The notes below the pieces were generated by a model. That model had not been told where the DNA came from. It worked only from the letters and a program-made list of their open reading frames with translations, and ran no database searches. From contig JACKEJ010000013.1 of assembly GCA_020633055.1 (NCBI GenBank), positions 62,001 to 126,000 on the forward strand: a stretch of 64,000 nucleotides of DNA. Direction: 5' to 3'. Shown here one piece after another: positions 47,626 to 55,283 of the stretch. The translations under genes were made by a program, and so were the position numbers. The stretch is from Sandaracinaceae bacterium. Lineage in GTDB: Bacteria; Myxococcota_A; Polyangia; Polyangiales; Houyiibacteriaceae. Each line of letters opens with the position of its first letter. The stretch's first letter is position 1.

Positions 47626-48333
47626 CTACGCGGGGCCGCCGCGCACCTCCTCCTTGACCCCCAGCAGCTGGTAGAGCTGCGCGAGGGCCTCGAGGTCGGG
47701 CAGCACGATCCGCTCGTTGACGATCTGCAGGTACGCTCCATCGCGTAGCTGCTGGATGGTGCGCTTGACCGCCTCCACATCGAGGCCCACGCGGCTCGAG
47801 AGTTCGAGCGGTGAGATGTGGAGCACGTGGCCCTCTGCCGCGACCTCCGCGCTGGCGGACATGCGCAGCAGGGTGTTGACCACGCGCGAGGGGTGGTCCC
47901 GCAGCATGGCGTTCTCGAGCTGCTCCTCTGCGTCGCGCAGGCGCCGCACCAGCTGAGCCAGGACGTTTTGCGTGATGGCGGGGTCGCTCTGCATCAGCGA
48001 GTCGAACGCGTCCCGCTCGAGGCGCAGCGCCTGGACGTCCACCAGCGCCACGGCGGAGGCCGACCTGCGCGCGCGCGGCAGCAGCGCGTCTTCGCCGAAC
48101 AGATCGCCGGCGCGCAGCACCGACAGGCTACGCGGCGCGCCACGGACGTCCTTGAGGATGCGCACGCGGCCCTCGTGCAGCAGGTAGCAGGCATCGGCCA
48201 ACGCCCCCTCTGCGAAGATCTCGGCGCCAGCCTGGAACGTGCAGCCGAAGCGCTCGATCAGGTGGCGCTGCTCGGGAGTGGGTTCGGCGCCGGCAGGCGG
48301 CGTACTGAGGGGAGTCGTGCCAGGAGTGGTCAT
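47626..48333 (-). CDS. Crp/Fnr-family transcriptional regulator
   Basis: This 235-residue regulator has a cyclic-nucleotide-binding domain (GCTFQAGAEIFAEGALADAC, then LRAGDLFGEDALLPRARRSA) with the RSASA pattern of nucleotide-phosphate binding. The C-terminal winged HTH is ISPLELSSRVGLDVEAVKRT, then IQQLRDGAYLQIVNERIVLP. It lies upstream of, and in the same direction as, the tgl/rodZ/recO genes, 66 bases away, so it may be in or control that cluster. The ligand is unknown; cAMP or other nucleotide is possible. Confidence 0.93.
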   Translation of the reverse strand: MTTPGTTPLSTPPAGAEPTPEQRHLIERFGCTFQAGAEIFAEGALADACYLLHEGRVRILKDVRGAPRSLSVLRAGDLFGEDALLPRARRSASAVALVDVQALRLERDAFDSLMQSDPAITQNVLAQLVRRLRDAEEQLENAMLRDHPSRVVNTLLRMSASAEVAAEGHVLHISPLELSSRVGLDVEAVKRTIQQLRDGAYLQIVNERIVLPDLEALAQLYQLLGVKEEVRGGPA

Positions 48334-48457
48334 GCGAAGCCAGGGGGCACTTGTACCCGGGATCGACGCGTCCGGGCAACTCGCGCCGCCCGCCTGAGCG
48401 CGTCGGCACCTCCTCGGTCCACGATGGTAACCTGCCGCTCATGAGCGAGGGGTCCCC

Positions 48458-48613
48458 ATGAACACGGAACACTACGGTGCCTTCGAGTGCCACGCGTTCG
48501 TGGGCGTCGTGCCGCTGCGCCCAGAGACCCCCTGTCTGTCGTGGTCCGCCCAAGCGGAGCTGCGCATGGTCGACGCCGAGCCGGGCCTGGACACGCTGAC
48601 CATTCGACGCTGA
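48458..48613 (+). CDS. Possible small protein (51 residues)
   Basis: A short frame runs from an ATG after GAGGGG to a TGA, starting MNTEHYGAFECHAFVGVVPL and ending DTLTIRR. It has no recognised family, but it is in the gap before the membrane-protein gene, has a plausible ribosome-binding site, and has more balanced amino-acid use than the shadow frames here. It may be noise. Confidence 0.35.
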   Translation: MNTEHYGAFECHAFVGVVPLRPETPCLSWSAQAELRMVDAEPGLDTLTIRR

Positions 48614-48693
48614 GCGAGGTCGTACGACGCGCACGACGACGGCTCGATGGCCGCGACGCTGGAGTCCGGCGACCGAACCCGTAGAATCCGCAA

Positions 48694-49884
48694 GTGACCG
48701 ACCGTGAGCCACCGCCGCGCCGCGAGGCCCGCACCCCCCGCGTTGTCCGTGCGGCGCTGTGGGTGGCGGGATGGACACTGCACGGGCTGCTCCTCGCGCT
48801 GGTGCTGGAGGGCTTGCGGCCGGTCGTCGCCGGACACGCTGCGCTGCTGGGCCTCGTGGCGAGTGCGGTAGTCGTCGCGACGCTGACGTGGCTCGTGCCC
48901 GAGGCGCCGTGGTGGCTGTGGTCGACGGACGCCGAACATGGCGCCAGGACGCTGGGCCAGCGCGCACTCGGCATCGCACGCCTGGTTCATCGCGACGCGC
49001 AGGCGCGCAAGGCGGCCTTGGGTGACGCGCTCCGGCTCCATGCCGCGCTGCAGGCGCCAGCGCTCGGGGCGGCGCTCGCGCTCGCGCTGGGTGGAGCCGC
49101 GTGGGGGTTGCCAGCGCTGGGCGTGCTAGGCGCTCCTTGGGCAGCAGGGCGCCTGAGGACGCGCGTCGCCGCGGCGACGCAGGCCCACGCCGCGGCGCTC
49201 GAGGCGCTGCACGACGAGGCGTGGACGATCCGCCGACGTGCGCAGCGGGCGCTCGGTGGAGCCACGCTCACCTCCGCGATGATGGTCGCGGCGATGCTCT
49301 TCCTCGTCACACAGTCCACGCCAGCGAGACGCGAGGGGATGTGTCCTCCGCGTGGGCAAGCCGCACGGGTCGCGCTCCCTGGGCCGATCGTGGGGACCCC
49401 CCTCCGCGCGCGCGCTTCGGGGGACACGCTGTGGCTCGAGACGGACGATGGCGGCGGTCCTGGCGCGGTCGCGCTGGCCCGGGGGCTGGGCGGAGAGGTC
49501 GCGCGGGAGCCGCGGTGGGCCTGGGTGACGTCGCAGCGCGCACGCGTGCAGGTGACCCTGTGTGCGGACGACGCCGTCCCCCAGGCGTCGCAGCCTAGGG
49601 GGCGTGGAGTCGGATACGTGCTCACGCTGGCGCCCGACGGCTACCGACTGGACGACGATGTGGCGCAGCGCGTCTTGCGCGGCACGGCGAGCACACGGTG
49701 CGCATGGGTCGTGCTGCTGGCGCTGGTCGCGCTGGCCGTGGTGGGGCGCCCTGCCCTGTTGGGAGCGTCGCCCCGACGGCGCGAGGCGACCCCAGGACGG
49801 GGCGTGACGCAGACCGTGTTCCTCGCAGTGTGTCTGTCGCTCGCTCAGCTCACCTGGATGGCACTGGTGTTCCTCGGTCGCTGA
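48694..49884 (+). CDS. Predicted multi-pass membrane protein of unknown function
   Basis: The 396-residue protein has hydrophobic helices at about 20-45 (ALWVAGWTLHGLLLALVLEG), 47-68, 120-145 and 190-208, then a soluble region of about 130 residues with one CPP and one ADDAVPQ segment. Two further helices (WVVLLALVALAVVG, then TVFLAVCLSLAQLTWMALVF) end the protein. No motif was recognised. The GTG at 48694 is used. It precedes the acyl-CoA synthetase by 67 bases in the same direction, so a lipid-related role is conceivable but not supported by sequence. Confidence 0.65.
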   Translation: MTDREPPPRREARTPRVVRAALWVAGWTLHGLLLALVLEGLRPVVAGHAALLGLVASAVVVATLTWLVPEAPWWLWSTDAEHGARTLGQRALGIARLVHRDAQARKAALGDALRLHAALQAPALGAALALALGGAAWGLPALGVLGAPWAAGRLRTRVAAATQAHAAALEALHDEAWTIRRRAQRALGGATLTSAMMVAAMLFLVTQSTPARREGMCPPRGQAARVALPGPIVGTPLRARASGDTLWLETDDGGGPGAVALARGLGGEVAREPRWAWVTSQRARVQVTLCADDAVPQASQPRGRGVGYVLTLAPDGYRLDDDVAQRVLRGTASTRCAWVVLLALVALAVVGRPALLGASPRRREATPGRGVTQTVFLAVCLSLAQLTWMALVFLGR

Positions 49885-49951
49885 TGGCGCAGGTGCCGGG
49901 CGGCACCCCCGTCGCCCTCGCCCTCGCAGCGATTGTCACTACACTCCGCGC

Positions 49952-51505
49952 GTGGGCTTCCAGATAGGACAAGTGTTGCGCCAAGGCGCCCTGCGACATG
50001 GCGAGCGGGTCGCCTGCGTGCTCGTCGACGCTGCGGGCCATGGCCCGGACCGTACGCTCACGTACGGCGAGCTGGACGCCGCCTCGCGAAGCGTGGCGCG
50101 CGCGCTCCTGTCCCGAGGTCTTCCGCAGGGAGCCCGCGTCGCGCTCTCGGCCGAGAATGGGGACGGCTTCTTGGCGGGCTTCTTCGGCGCTTGCTACGCA
50201 GGCTGCACGGTCGTGCCCATCCCCATCCTCTCGGCGCCCGCCGAGGTGGCGCTGCGCGTGCAGCGCGCCTCGTGTGCGGCGGCGCTGGTGGACGAGGCGC
50301 GCGAGCCGTTGGTGCAGGGGGCCTGTCCGAAGCTCGGGGTGCTGCGCGTCGATGCCCTGGTGACGACTGCAGCAGGGACGAACGCGGACCTGACCGCGCG
50401 CACGCGCGACGGCGACTGGCCGACCGACGTCCCGGTCGATCTCGACTCCAGCGCCGACGCGCTGCTGCTCTTCACCAGCGGGACCACCGGGGGTGCCAAG
50501 GCGGCCCGCATCACGCACGCCTCGCTGCTCACGCACACGGCCGCGCTGGTGCACCACACACTGCAGCTGAGCGCGGACGACGTGGTGCTGGGGGCGCTCC
50601 CCTTCACGCACTCGTTTGGCCTGCGCATGAGCGTGCTCGCGCCCTTGTACGCGGGAGCGTCCGTGCTGGTCTTCCCGCGCTTCGATCGTGCACGGACGCT
50701 CGCCGCGCTCGACGCGGGGCGCGTGACGTGGGCCCCAGCCGTCCCGACCATGTTTGCGGCCTGGACGGGCACCCCCGGAGGAGGACCCGTGGCGCGCGGC
50801 CTGCGCTCGGCGCTCTCCGCCGGCGCGCCGCTGCCAGCCGAGCTTCGTCGACGCGCCGCCGCACGACTGGGCTGCCCCGTGCGTCAGGGCTACGGGCTGA
50901 CGGAGGCGACGTTCTCCACCGTCGACGACGGGCGCGTGGGAGACGACGCCGAGCACGTGGGCCCCCCCGTGTGGGGAGTGGAGCTGCGCATCCGAGACGC
51001 CGAGGGCCATGACCTGCCGTCTGGCAGCGAAGGCGAGGTGTGGGTGCGCGGCGCGAACGTGATGGCCGGGTACCTGGACGACGACGAGGCGACTGCGGCC
51101 GTGTTCGAGCAAGGGTGGTTGCGCACTGGAGACTTGGGGCGCCTCGACGCGCACGGGCAACTGGTGCTGGTGGATAGGCTCAAGGACCTGATCCTGCGCG
51201 GCGGGGCCAACGTGTATCCCTCCGAGGTGGAGGACGCGCTCAGCCTGCACCCGAGCGTTCTGGAGGTGGCGGTCATCGGGCGGCCCGACGACTACTACGG
51301 CGAGGAGGTCGTGGCCGTGGTCGTGCCGCGAGGGGAGGCGCCGAGCACGGACGAGCTGACCGAGCACGCGCGCCTGCACCTCGCGAAGAACAAGCTCCCC
51401 GCAGAGTACGTGTTCACGGACGCGCTCCCCCTCGGGCCGAGCGGCAAGGTGCTGAAGCGCACCCTGCGCGAACGCTACGGCGCGCGCCGCGTGCATCAGC
51501 CCTGA
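49952..51505 (+). CDS. Acyl-CoA synthetase / AMP-binding ligase
   Basis: This is a 517-residue AMP-forming ligase. The AMP-binding motif is LLLFTSGTTGGAKAARITHA; the acyl-pocket region includes YGLTEATFSTV, followed by GWLRTGDLGRLDAHG and the C-terminal NKLPAEYVFTDALPLGPSG with the catalytic Lys in SGKVLKRTLRE. It activates a carboxylic acid with ATP and CoA, or loads another carrier; chain length is unknown. The GTG at 49952 is the start. It ends convergently with the YchJ-like gene, overlapping it by ten bases. Confidence 0.92.
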   Translation: MGFQIGQVLRQGALRHGERVACVLVDAAGHGPDRTLTYGELDAASRSVARALLSRGLPQGARVALSAENGDGFLAGFFGACYAGCTVVPIPILSAPAEVALRVQRASCAAALVDEAREPLVQGACPKLGVLRVDALVTTAAGTNADLTARTRDGDWPTDVPVDLDSSADALLLFTSGTTGGAKAARITHASLLTHTAALVHHTLQLSADDVVLGALPFTHSFGLRMSVLAPLYAGASVLVFPRFDRARTLAALDAGRVTWAPAVPTMFAAWTGTPGGGPVARGLRSALSAGAPLPAELRRRAAARLGCPVRQGYGLTEATFSTVDDGRVGDDAEHVGPPVWGVELRIRDAEGHDLPSGSEGEVWVRGANVMAGYLDDDEATAAVFEQGWLRTGDLGRLDAHGQLVLVDRLKDLILRGGANVYPSEVEDALSLHPSVLEVAVIGRPDDYYGEEVVAVVVPRGEAPSTDELTEHARLHLAKNKLPAEYVFTDALPLGPSGKVLKRTLRERYGARRVHQP

Positions 51506-51960
51506 GCGAAGCTGTCGATGGTGGCCTCGCGCCAACGAGGCATGTCGCGCGCGGGGCGCGTCTCCCCCGCCAGGTAGCGCCAGCCCGTGCCGTCATGGAG
51601 GAAGTAGCTGAGCTCCACGAAGCTCACGTCACGCCCGCGCGCCCGCACCTGAGCGTGGAACAGTACGGTCGCCGCGCCCGTTGTGTCCGCCGGGCGGGCG
51701 TCGAGGATGGTCAGCCCCAAGTAGCGCACCTGCTTCTGCGCCCGCACGGAACGCGCCAGCGCCTCGAGGCCATGCGCGTGCTCGTCGTGCTGGGGATGGA
51801 GCGTCTTGTAGAGGAACGCGGCATCGCCGAGCACGAACGCCGCGTAGCGTGACGCCATCAGGTCACGCGGCTCGTTCGGCTCGGCGCCCTGGTGGAAGCG
51901 CGCGCAGCACGCGGCATAGGGCGCGCCGCGTCCGCAAGGACAGTCCGCAGGGGCGTTCAT
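51496..51960 (-). CDS. YchJ/UPF0225-family protein (SEC-C motif)
   Basis: The 154-residue protein begins with the SEC-C zinc-binding motif CPCGRGAPYAACCARFHQG, followed by a SnoaL/NTF2-like fold with LMASRYAAFVLGDAAFLYKT and VRAQKQVRYLGLTILDA. YchJ proteins are widespread and poorly characterised. The ATG at 51960 overlaps the GST gene stop, so the two are co-translated. Its 3' end overlaps the end of the convergent acyl-CoA synthetase. Confidence 0.9.
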   Translation of the reverse strand: MNAPADCPCGRGAPYAACCARFHQGAEPNEPRDLMASRYAAFVLGDAAFLYKTLHPQHDEHAHGLEALARSVRAQKQVRYLGLTILDARPADTTGAATVLFHAQVRARGRDVSFVELSYFLHDGTGWRYLAGETRPARDMPRWREATIDSFAQG

Positions 51961-52607
51961 AGCAGCGCGTCGTAGCGGGGGAGCGGCTCGCTGTGGACGG
52001 CCTCGGCCTCGAGCGCCACCACGGAGGGGTGCGCCCACATGCGCTCGGCCCAGCCCAAGACATCGCTCGGGAGGGGCACGCCGTACGTGCGGAAGCGCGA
52101 CAAGACGGGGAAGTACATGGCGTCCGCGATGCTGAACGCGCCCAGCAGGAACTCGCCGGGCGACGTGGCCAGGCTGGCGCGCCAGATGTCGAACACGCGG
52201 TCGATGTCGCGCTGCGCGACCTCGCTGGGCGGACGCGGGGCCGCGCGTCGGGCACGCAGGTTGGTGGGCATCTCTTCACGCAGCGCGCCGAAGCTGCTGC
52301 TCATCTCCGCCGCGATGGCACGACCACGGGCCCGGAGCGCGCGGTCGGCCGGCCACAGCTGCGCCTCCGGGTGCAGCTCGGCGACGTACTCGCAGATGGC
52401 GAGTGACTCGTGGATGCTGAGGTTCCTGTCCACCAGGATCGGGACCTTGCCCGCTCCGGAAAACGAGAGGACCTCGTCGCGCCAGTCGGGGGCCGTGAAG
52501 AGGTGGATGGTGTGCGTCTTGAAGGCCGCGCCCGCGTGATGGAGGGCGAGCCAAGGGCGCATGGACCAAGAGGAGTAGTTCAGGGGACCCGAGACCAACC
52601 GCAGCAT
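51957..52607 (-). CDS. Glutathione S-transferase family protein
   Basis: The 216-residue protein has a thioredoxin-like N-terminal domain with NYSSWSMRPWLALHHAG (Ser in the active-site position), FSGAGKVPILVDRNLSIHES (cis-Pro loop) and a helical C-terminal domain (RDIDRVFDIWRASLATSPGEF). The start MLRLVSGPLNYSS at 52607 is used. GSTs conjugate glutathione or act in redox. Co-translation with the YchJ-like gene suggests a shared stress or cofactor role, but this is only context. Confidence 0.88.
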   Translation of the reverse strand: MLRLVSGPLNYSSWSMRPWLALHHAGAAFKTHTIHLFTAPDWRDEVLSFSGAGKVPILVDRNLSIHESLAICEYVAELHPEAQLWPADRALRARGRAIAAEMSSSFGALREEMPTNLRARRAAPRPPSEVAQRDIDRVFDIWRASLATSPGEFLLGAFSIADAMYFPVLSRFRTYGVPLPSDVLGWAERMWAHPSVVALEAEAVHSEPLPRYDALL

Positions 52608-52685
52608 GCGCGCAGCATGGCGCAAGGCGCTCGGCATGCACACCCGACTTTACGCGAACGGGGAAGAGTGGGACCCTGTGCGTCC

Positions 52686-53882
52686 ATGTCCCTCGCCGAA
52701 CGTTTGGCCCAGCTCGACAGCGAGCTGGACGCCCTCACCACGGACCCCGCTGCACTCGAAGACGTGCGCTCCCGCGTGCTCGGCGCGCGCAGCACGGACC
52801 TCGCCGCCGTCGACGCCGAGCTCGAGGCGCTGGCTGCCGACGTCGCAGGGCTGGACGCCGTGCTGGACGCCGCGAAGCAGCAGGCGGCCTCGCGAGCGGC
52901 GGAGGTGGCCTCCATCGCGTCGGAGCGTGTTGCGGCGGCGGCGGCGGCGCGCGCAGAGACCGAGGCGCGCGTGGCTGCGCTCGCCGCCGAGCAGGACGCC
53001 GCGCGGGCCGAGCGTGCAGAGCGGGCCCAGCGGGAAGCGCAGGAGCGGGAAGCGGCTGCGGCGGCGCGCGCTCAGCGGGAAGCGCAGGCCCTCGAGGCCG
53101 CTGCCGCCCAACGCGCGCAGCGTGAGGCCGAGGCCCTCGCGGTCACTGCCGCCCAGCGCGCGCACGACGAGGAGAGCTCGAAGGCGGCCGCGCCCCCCGC
53201 GACGACAGCCGCAGCAGACGCTCCGAGCCAAGGCAGCAGCCCCCTGACGGACCTCATGGACGACCTGCCCGCGAGCGGCCTCGGGGACCCGACCCCCTCG
53301 GACGACACGGACATCTTCGGCGCTGACCTCTTCGGGGACCTGGGCACCGACGCGTTCGACGCACCGCAGGAGGAGCTGTCCGACGTGGTCACCAGCGAGG
53401 GCCCTGCGTTGGGAGGGGACGCGCCGAGCGCGCTGGCCGACCTCGCCACGCTGCTCGAGCTGGAGGAAGGTGCCGCTTCTGGACGCGCGAGCTCGACGAA
53501 TGCCTCGACGGGCGCTGCGGCGCCACCACCGCCAGAGCCTGCCCCACCGCGACCCAAGACGGTCCCTCCCCCCGTTCCGTCGGACAGCGTCCGGCCGCCT
53601 GCGCTCCCCGCGGCCGCCTTGGACGCGGGGCGCGAGTCGTTCGAAGACCTCAGCGACGAGCTGGACATCCTCGAGGTGGACGACTTCGAGATCGTCATCG
53701 ACGAGGGCCCGAGCGAAGGCGATGGAACGGGCACCGAGCTGGACGGTCCCGGGCTGAGCGCCGAGGAGATGGCTCAGGCGATGGCGACCTCGGTCGACGA
53801 GCCGCGCCCCACGGACGAGACCTCGGGCGAGGGTGAGGACGGCGGCGAGAAGAAGGGCTTCTTCAAGAAGCTCTTCGGCTGA
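52686..53882 (+). CDS. Coiled-coil, acidic low-complexity protein with amphipathic C-terminal tail
   Basis: The 398-residue protein starts MSLAERLAQLDSELDALTTD. Residues of about 1-165 are an Ala/Glu/Arg/Gln-rich coiled coil with short repeats AQREAQ. An acidic region (about 180-270, SDDTDIFGADLFGDLGTDAF) and a Pro/Ala-rich linker follow, with another acidic patch (DELDILEVDDFEIVIDEG) and a KKGFFKKLFG ending that resembles amphipathic membrane-binding tails. It has no enzyme motif. It is probably a scaffold or regulator. It is divergent from the GST gene. Confidence 0.7.
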   Translation: MSLAERLAQLDSELDALTTDPAALEDVRSRVLGARSTDLAAVDAELEALAADVAGLDAVLDAAKQQAASRAAEVASIASERVAAAAAARAETEARVAALAAEQDAARAERAERAQREAQEREAAAAARAQREAQALEAAAAQRAQREAEALAVTAAQRAHDEESSKAAAPPATTAAADAPSQGSSPLTDLMDDLPASGLGDPTPSDDTDIFGADLFGDLGTDAFDAPQEELSDVVTSEGPALGGDAPSALADLATLLELEEGAASGRASSTNASTGAAAPPPPEPAPPRPKTVPPPVPSDSVRPPALPAAALDAGRESFEDLSDELDILEVDDFEIVIDEGPSEGDGTGTELDGPGLSAEEMAQAMATSVDEPRPTDETSGEGEDGGEKKGFFKKLFG

Positions 53883-53893
53883 TTCCGCGGACC

Positions 53894-53916
53894 GGGCGCC
53901 GACGCGACAGGCGCCC
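53894..53916. terminator. Hairpin GGGCGCC - 9 nt - GGCGCCC
   Basis: A perfect 7-bp stem with a 9-nt loop lies 11 bases after the stop at 53882 and before the convergent gene ending at 53964. The stem is strong, but no T-run follows, so intrinsic or bidirectional termination is only likely. Confidence 0.5.
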
Positions 53917-53963
53917 GCGCGCCCTGCTCACGAGCCCAAGGGGCCGGCCCGACGAGGTAACCC

Positions 53964-55277
53964 TCAGGAGTCTGCAGGTCGCGGCAGACCGAGCGTGTGT
54001 AGCACGAGCGGCAGTCGGTCCTGACCCCACGTGCAGAACTCCCCCACCCGGAACGAGGGTACGCCCCACAGGCCCGCTTCGTTCAGGGCGATCCTGTTGG
54101 CGTCGGCCAGCGCCAGGCCGCGCGCCATGTCCCCGAGCGCGGCGTCCACCTCGGCGGCCTCGATGCCGGCGCGCGCCGCGACGGCGTACAGACCTGCATC
54201 GCTCGCCACATCCGTCGACTCGCTCCAGATCCCGCGCGTGGCGGAGACCGCGAAGTCGAGGCCCCGGCCGCTGGGAGCGACCGCCGCGAAGACGGCCATG
54301 CAGCGCTCGGCGCCTGCGCCCACGGGGTCGACGATGTGGCCGAAGGGGATCCCCAGCCGGTCGGCCTCACGTTTGGCGTCGCGCAGCAGGTTCAGCTTCT
54401 TCACCGTGGGCACCTGCAGGCCGCGCATGACCATGGGCAGCACCGGCCGCAGCGCTACGCTCGGCGCCGCACCGGCCCGCCGAAGCGCCTCGAGCTGCAT
54501 CACCGCCAGGTAGCTGTAGGGGCTGCGAAACGAGAACCACACCTCGAGTGGGGTGCCGGGTGAGGCGACCGGGAGCCAGCTGGGTGCGCGCTCCCGCAGC
54601 ACGGAATCCGTCGCCGCGCCCGGCGCGTCGGGTTGCTGCACGCGCAGGCGCTCCTCGAGGTTGCGCACACGGTGCGGCCCCTCGTACCACTCGCCGCCAT
54701 AGCGCAGGGTGGCCGACTGGTAGTGCCCTCGCTCGCGCAGCCGGGTGTAGTTGGCCTCCAGCGTGGAGGTGACGAGCGTGCCCTCCACCGCACCGGCCGT
54801 GCGCGTTAGCTCGGACAGCGCCGCGCCCCCCTCGCCGAACAGCGCCTCGCCCACGCGCAGCAGCACGCTCAGATGCTCGCGCGGCTCGCGGGGCAGCAGC
54901 GCGACGGCGTTGGCGCGCCGCACGCGGTCGGGCCGCGGCGTGACCGAGCGCGCCGAGAACGACAGGTCGTAGAAGCTCGCGAGGGCCTGCGCGTCACGCA
55001 CCGCGTGCGCCGCGCGCAGCTGCGGCTCGGGGTCCACCTCGGCGGCGGCGGCGGGCACCACCACCACCTCGAGGTCCAGCGCGTAGGCCTCGACGAGGCG
55101 CGCCACCAGCTGCGCCATGACGTGACTGTAGGCGTCGTCCGCGCGCCAGTAGAACTCGAGGCGCGGCTGCCCCGGACGAAGCTTCGTGACCAGGTCGATG
55201 ACCTTCTGACGCGCGCGCAGGGTCCCGAGGTAGCCAGCCACGAGGCCGCCCTTCACGCGCTTCTGTCCAGCCACCAT
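53964..55277 (-). CDS. Double thioredoxin-fold (DsbA/HCCA-isomerase-like) protein
   Basis: The 437-residue protein contains two copies of a thioredoxin/kappa-GST-like domain. The first starts RLEFYWRADDAYSHVMAQLV (about 39) and the second EVWFSFRSPYSYLAVMQLEA (about 245). Only the second keeps the SPYSYLA motif with the catalytic Ser typical of 2-hydroxychromene-2-carboxylate isomerases; the first has Asp-Asp-Ala there. The C-terminal end holds GLWGVPSFRVGEFCTWGQDR, the cis-Pro loop (VPSF). The function may be isomerase or glutathione-linked. It is seven bases from alaS and in the same direction. Confidence 0.83.
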   Translation of the reverse strand: MVAGQKRVKGGLVAGYLGTLRARQKVIDLVTKLRPGQPRLEFYWRADDAYSHVMAQLVARLVEAYALDLEVVVVPAAAAEVDPEPQLRAAHAVRDAQALASFYDLSFSARSVTPRPDRVRRANAVALLPREPREHLSVLLRVGEALFGEGGAALSELTRTAGAVEGTLVTSTLEANYTRLRERGHYQSATLRYGGEWYEGPHRVRNLEERLRVQQPDAPGAATDSVLRERAPSWLPVASPGTPLEVWFSFRSPYSYLAVMQLEALRRAGAAPSVALRPVLPMVMRGLQVPTVKKLNLLRDAKREADRLGIPFGHIVDPVGAGAERCMAVFAAVAPSGRGLDFAVSATRGIWSESTDVASDAGLYAVAARAGIEAAEVDAALGDMARGLALADANRIALNEAGLWGVPSFRVGEFCTWGQDRLPLVLHTLGLPRPADS

Positions 55278-55283
55278 GCCGCA

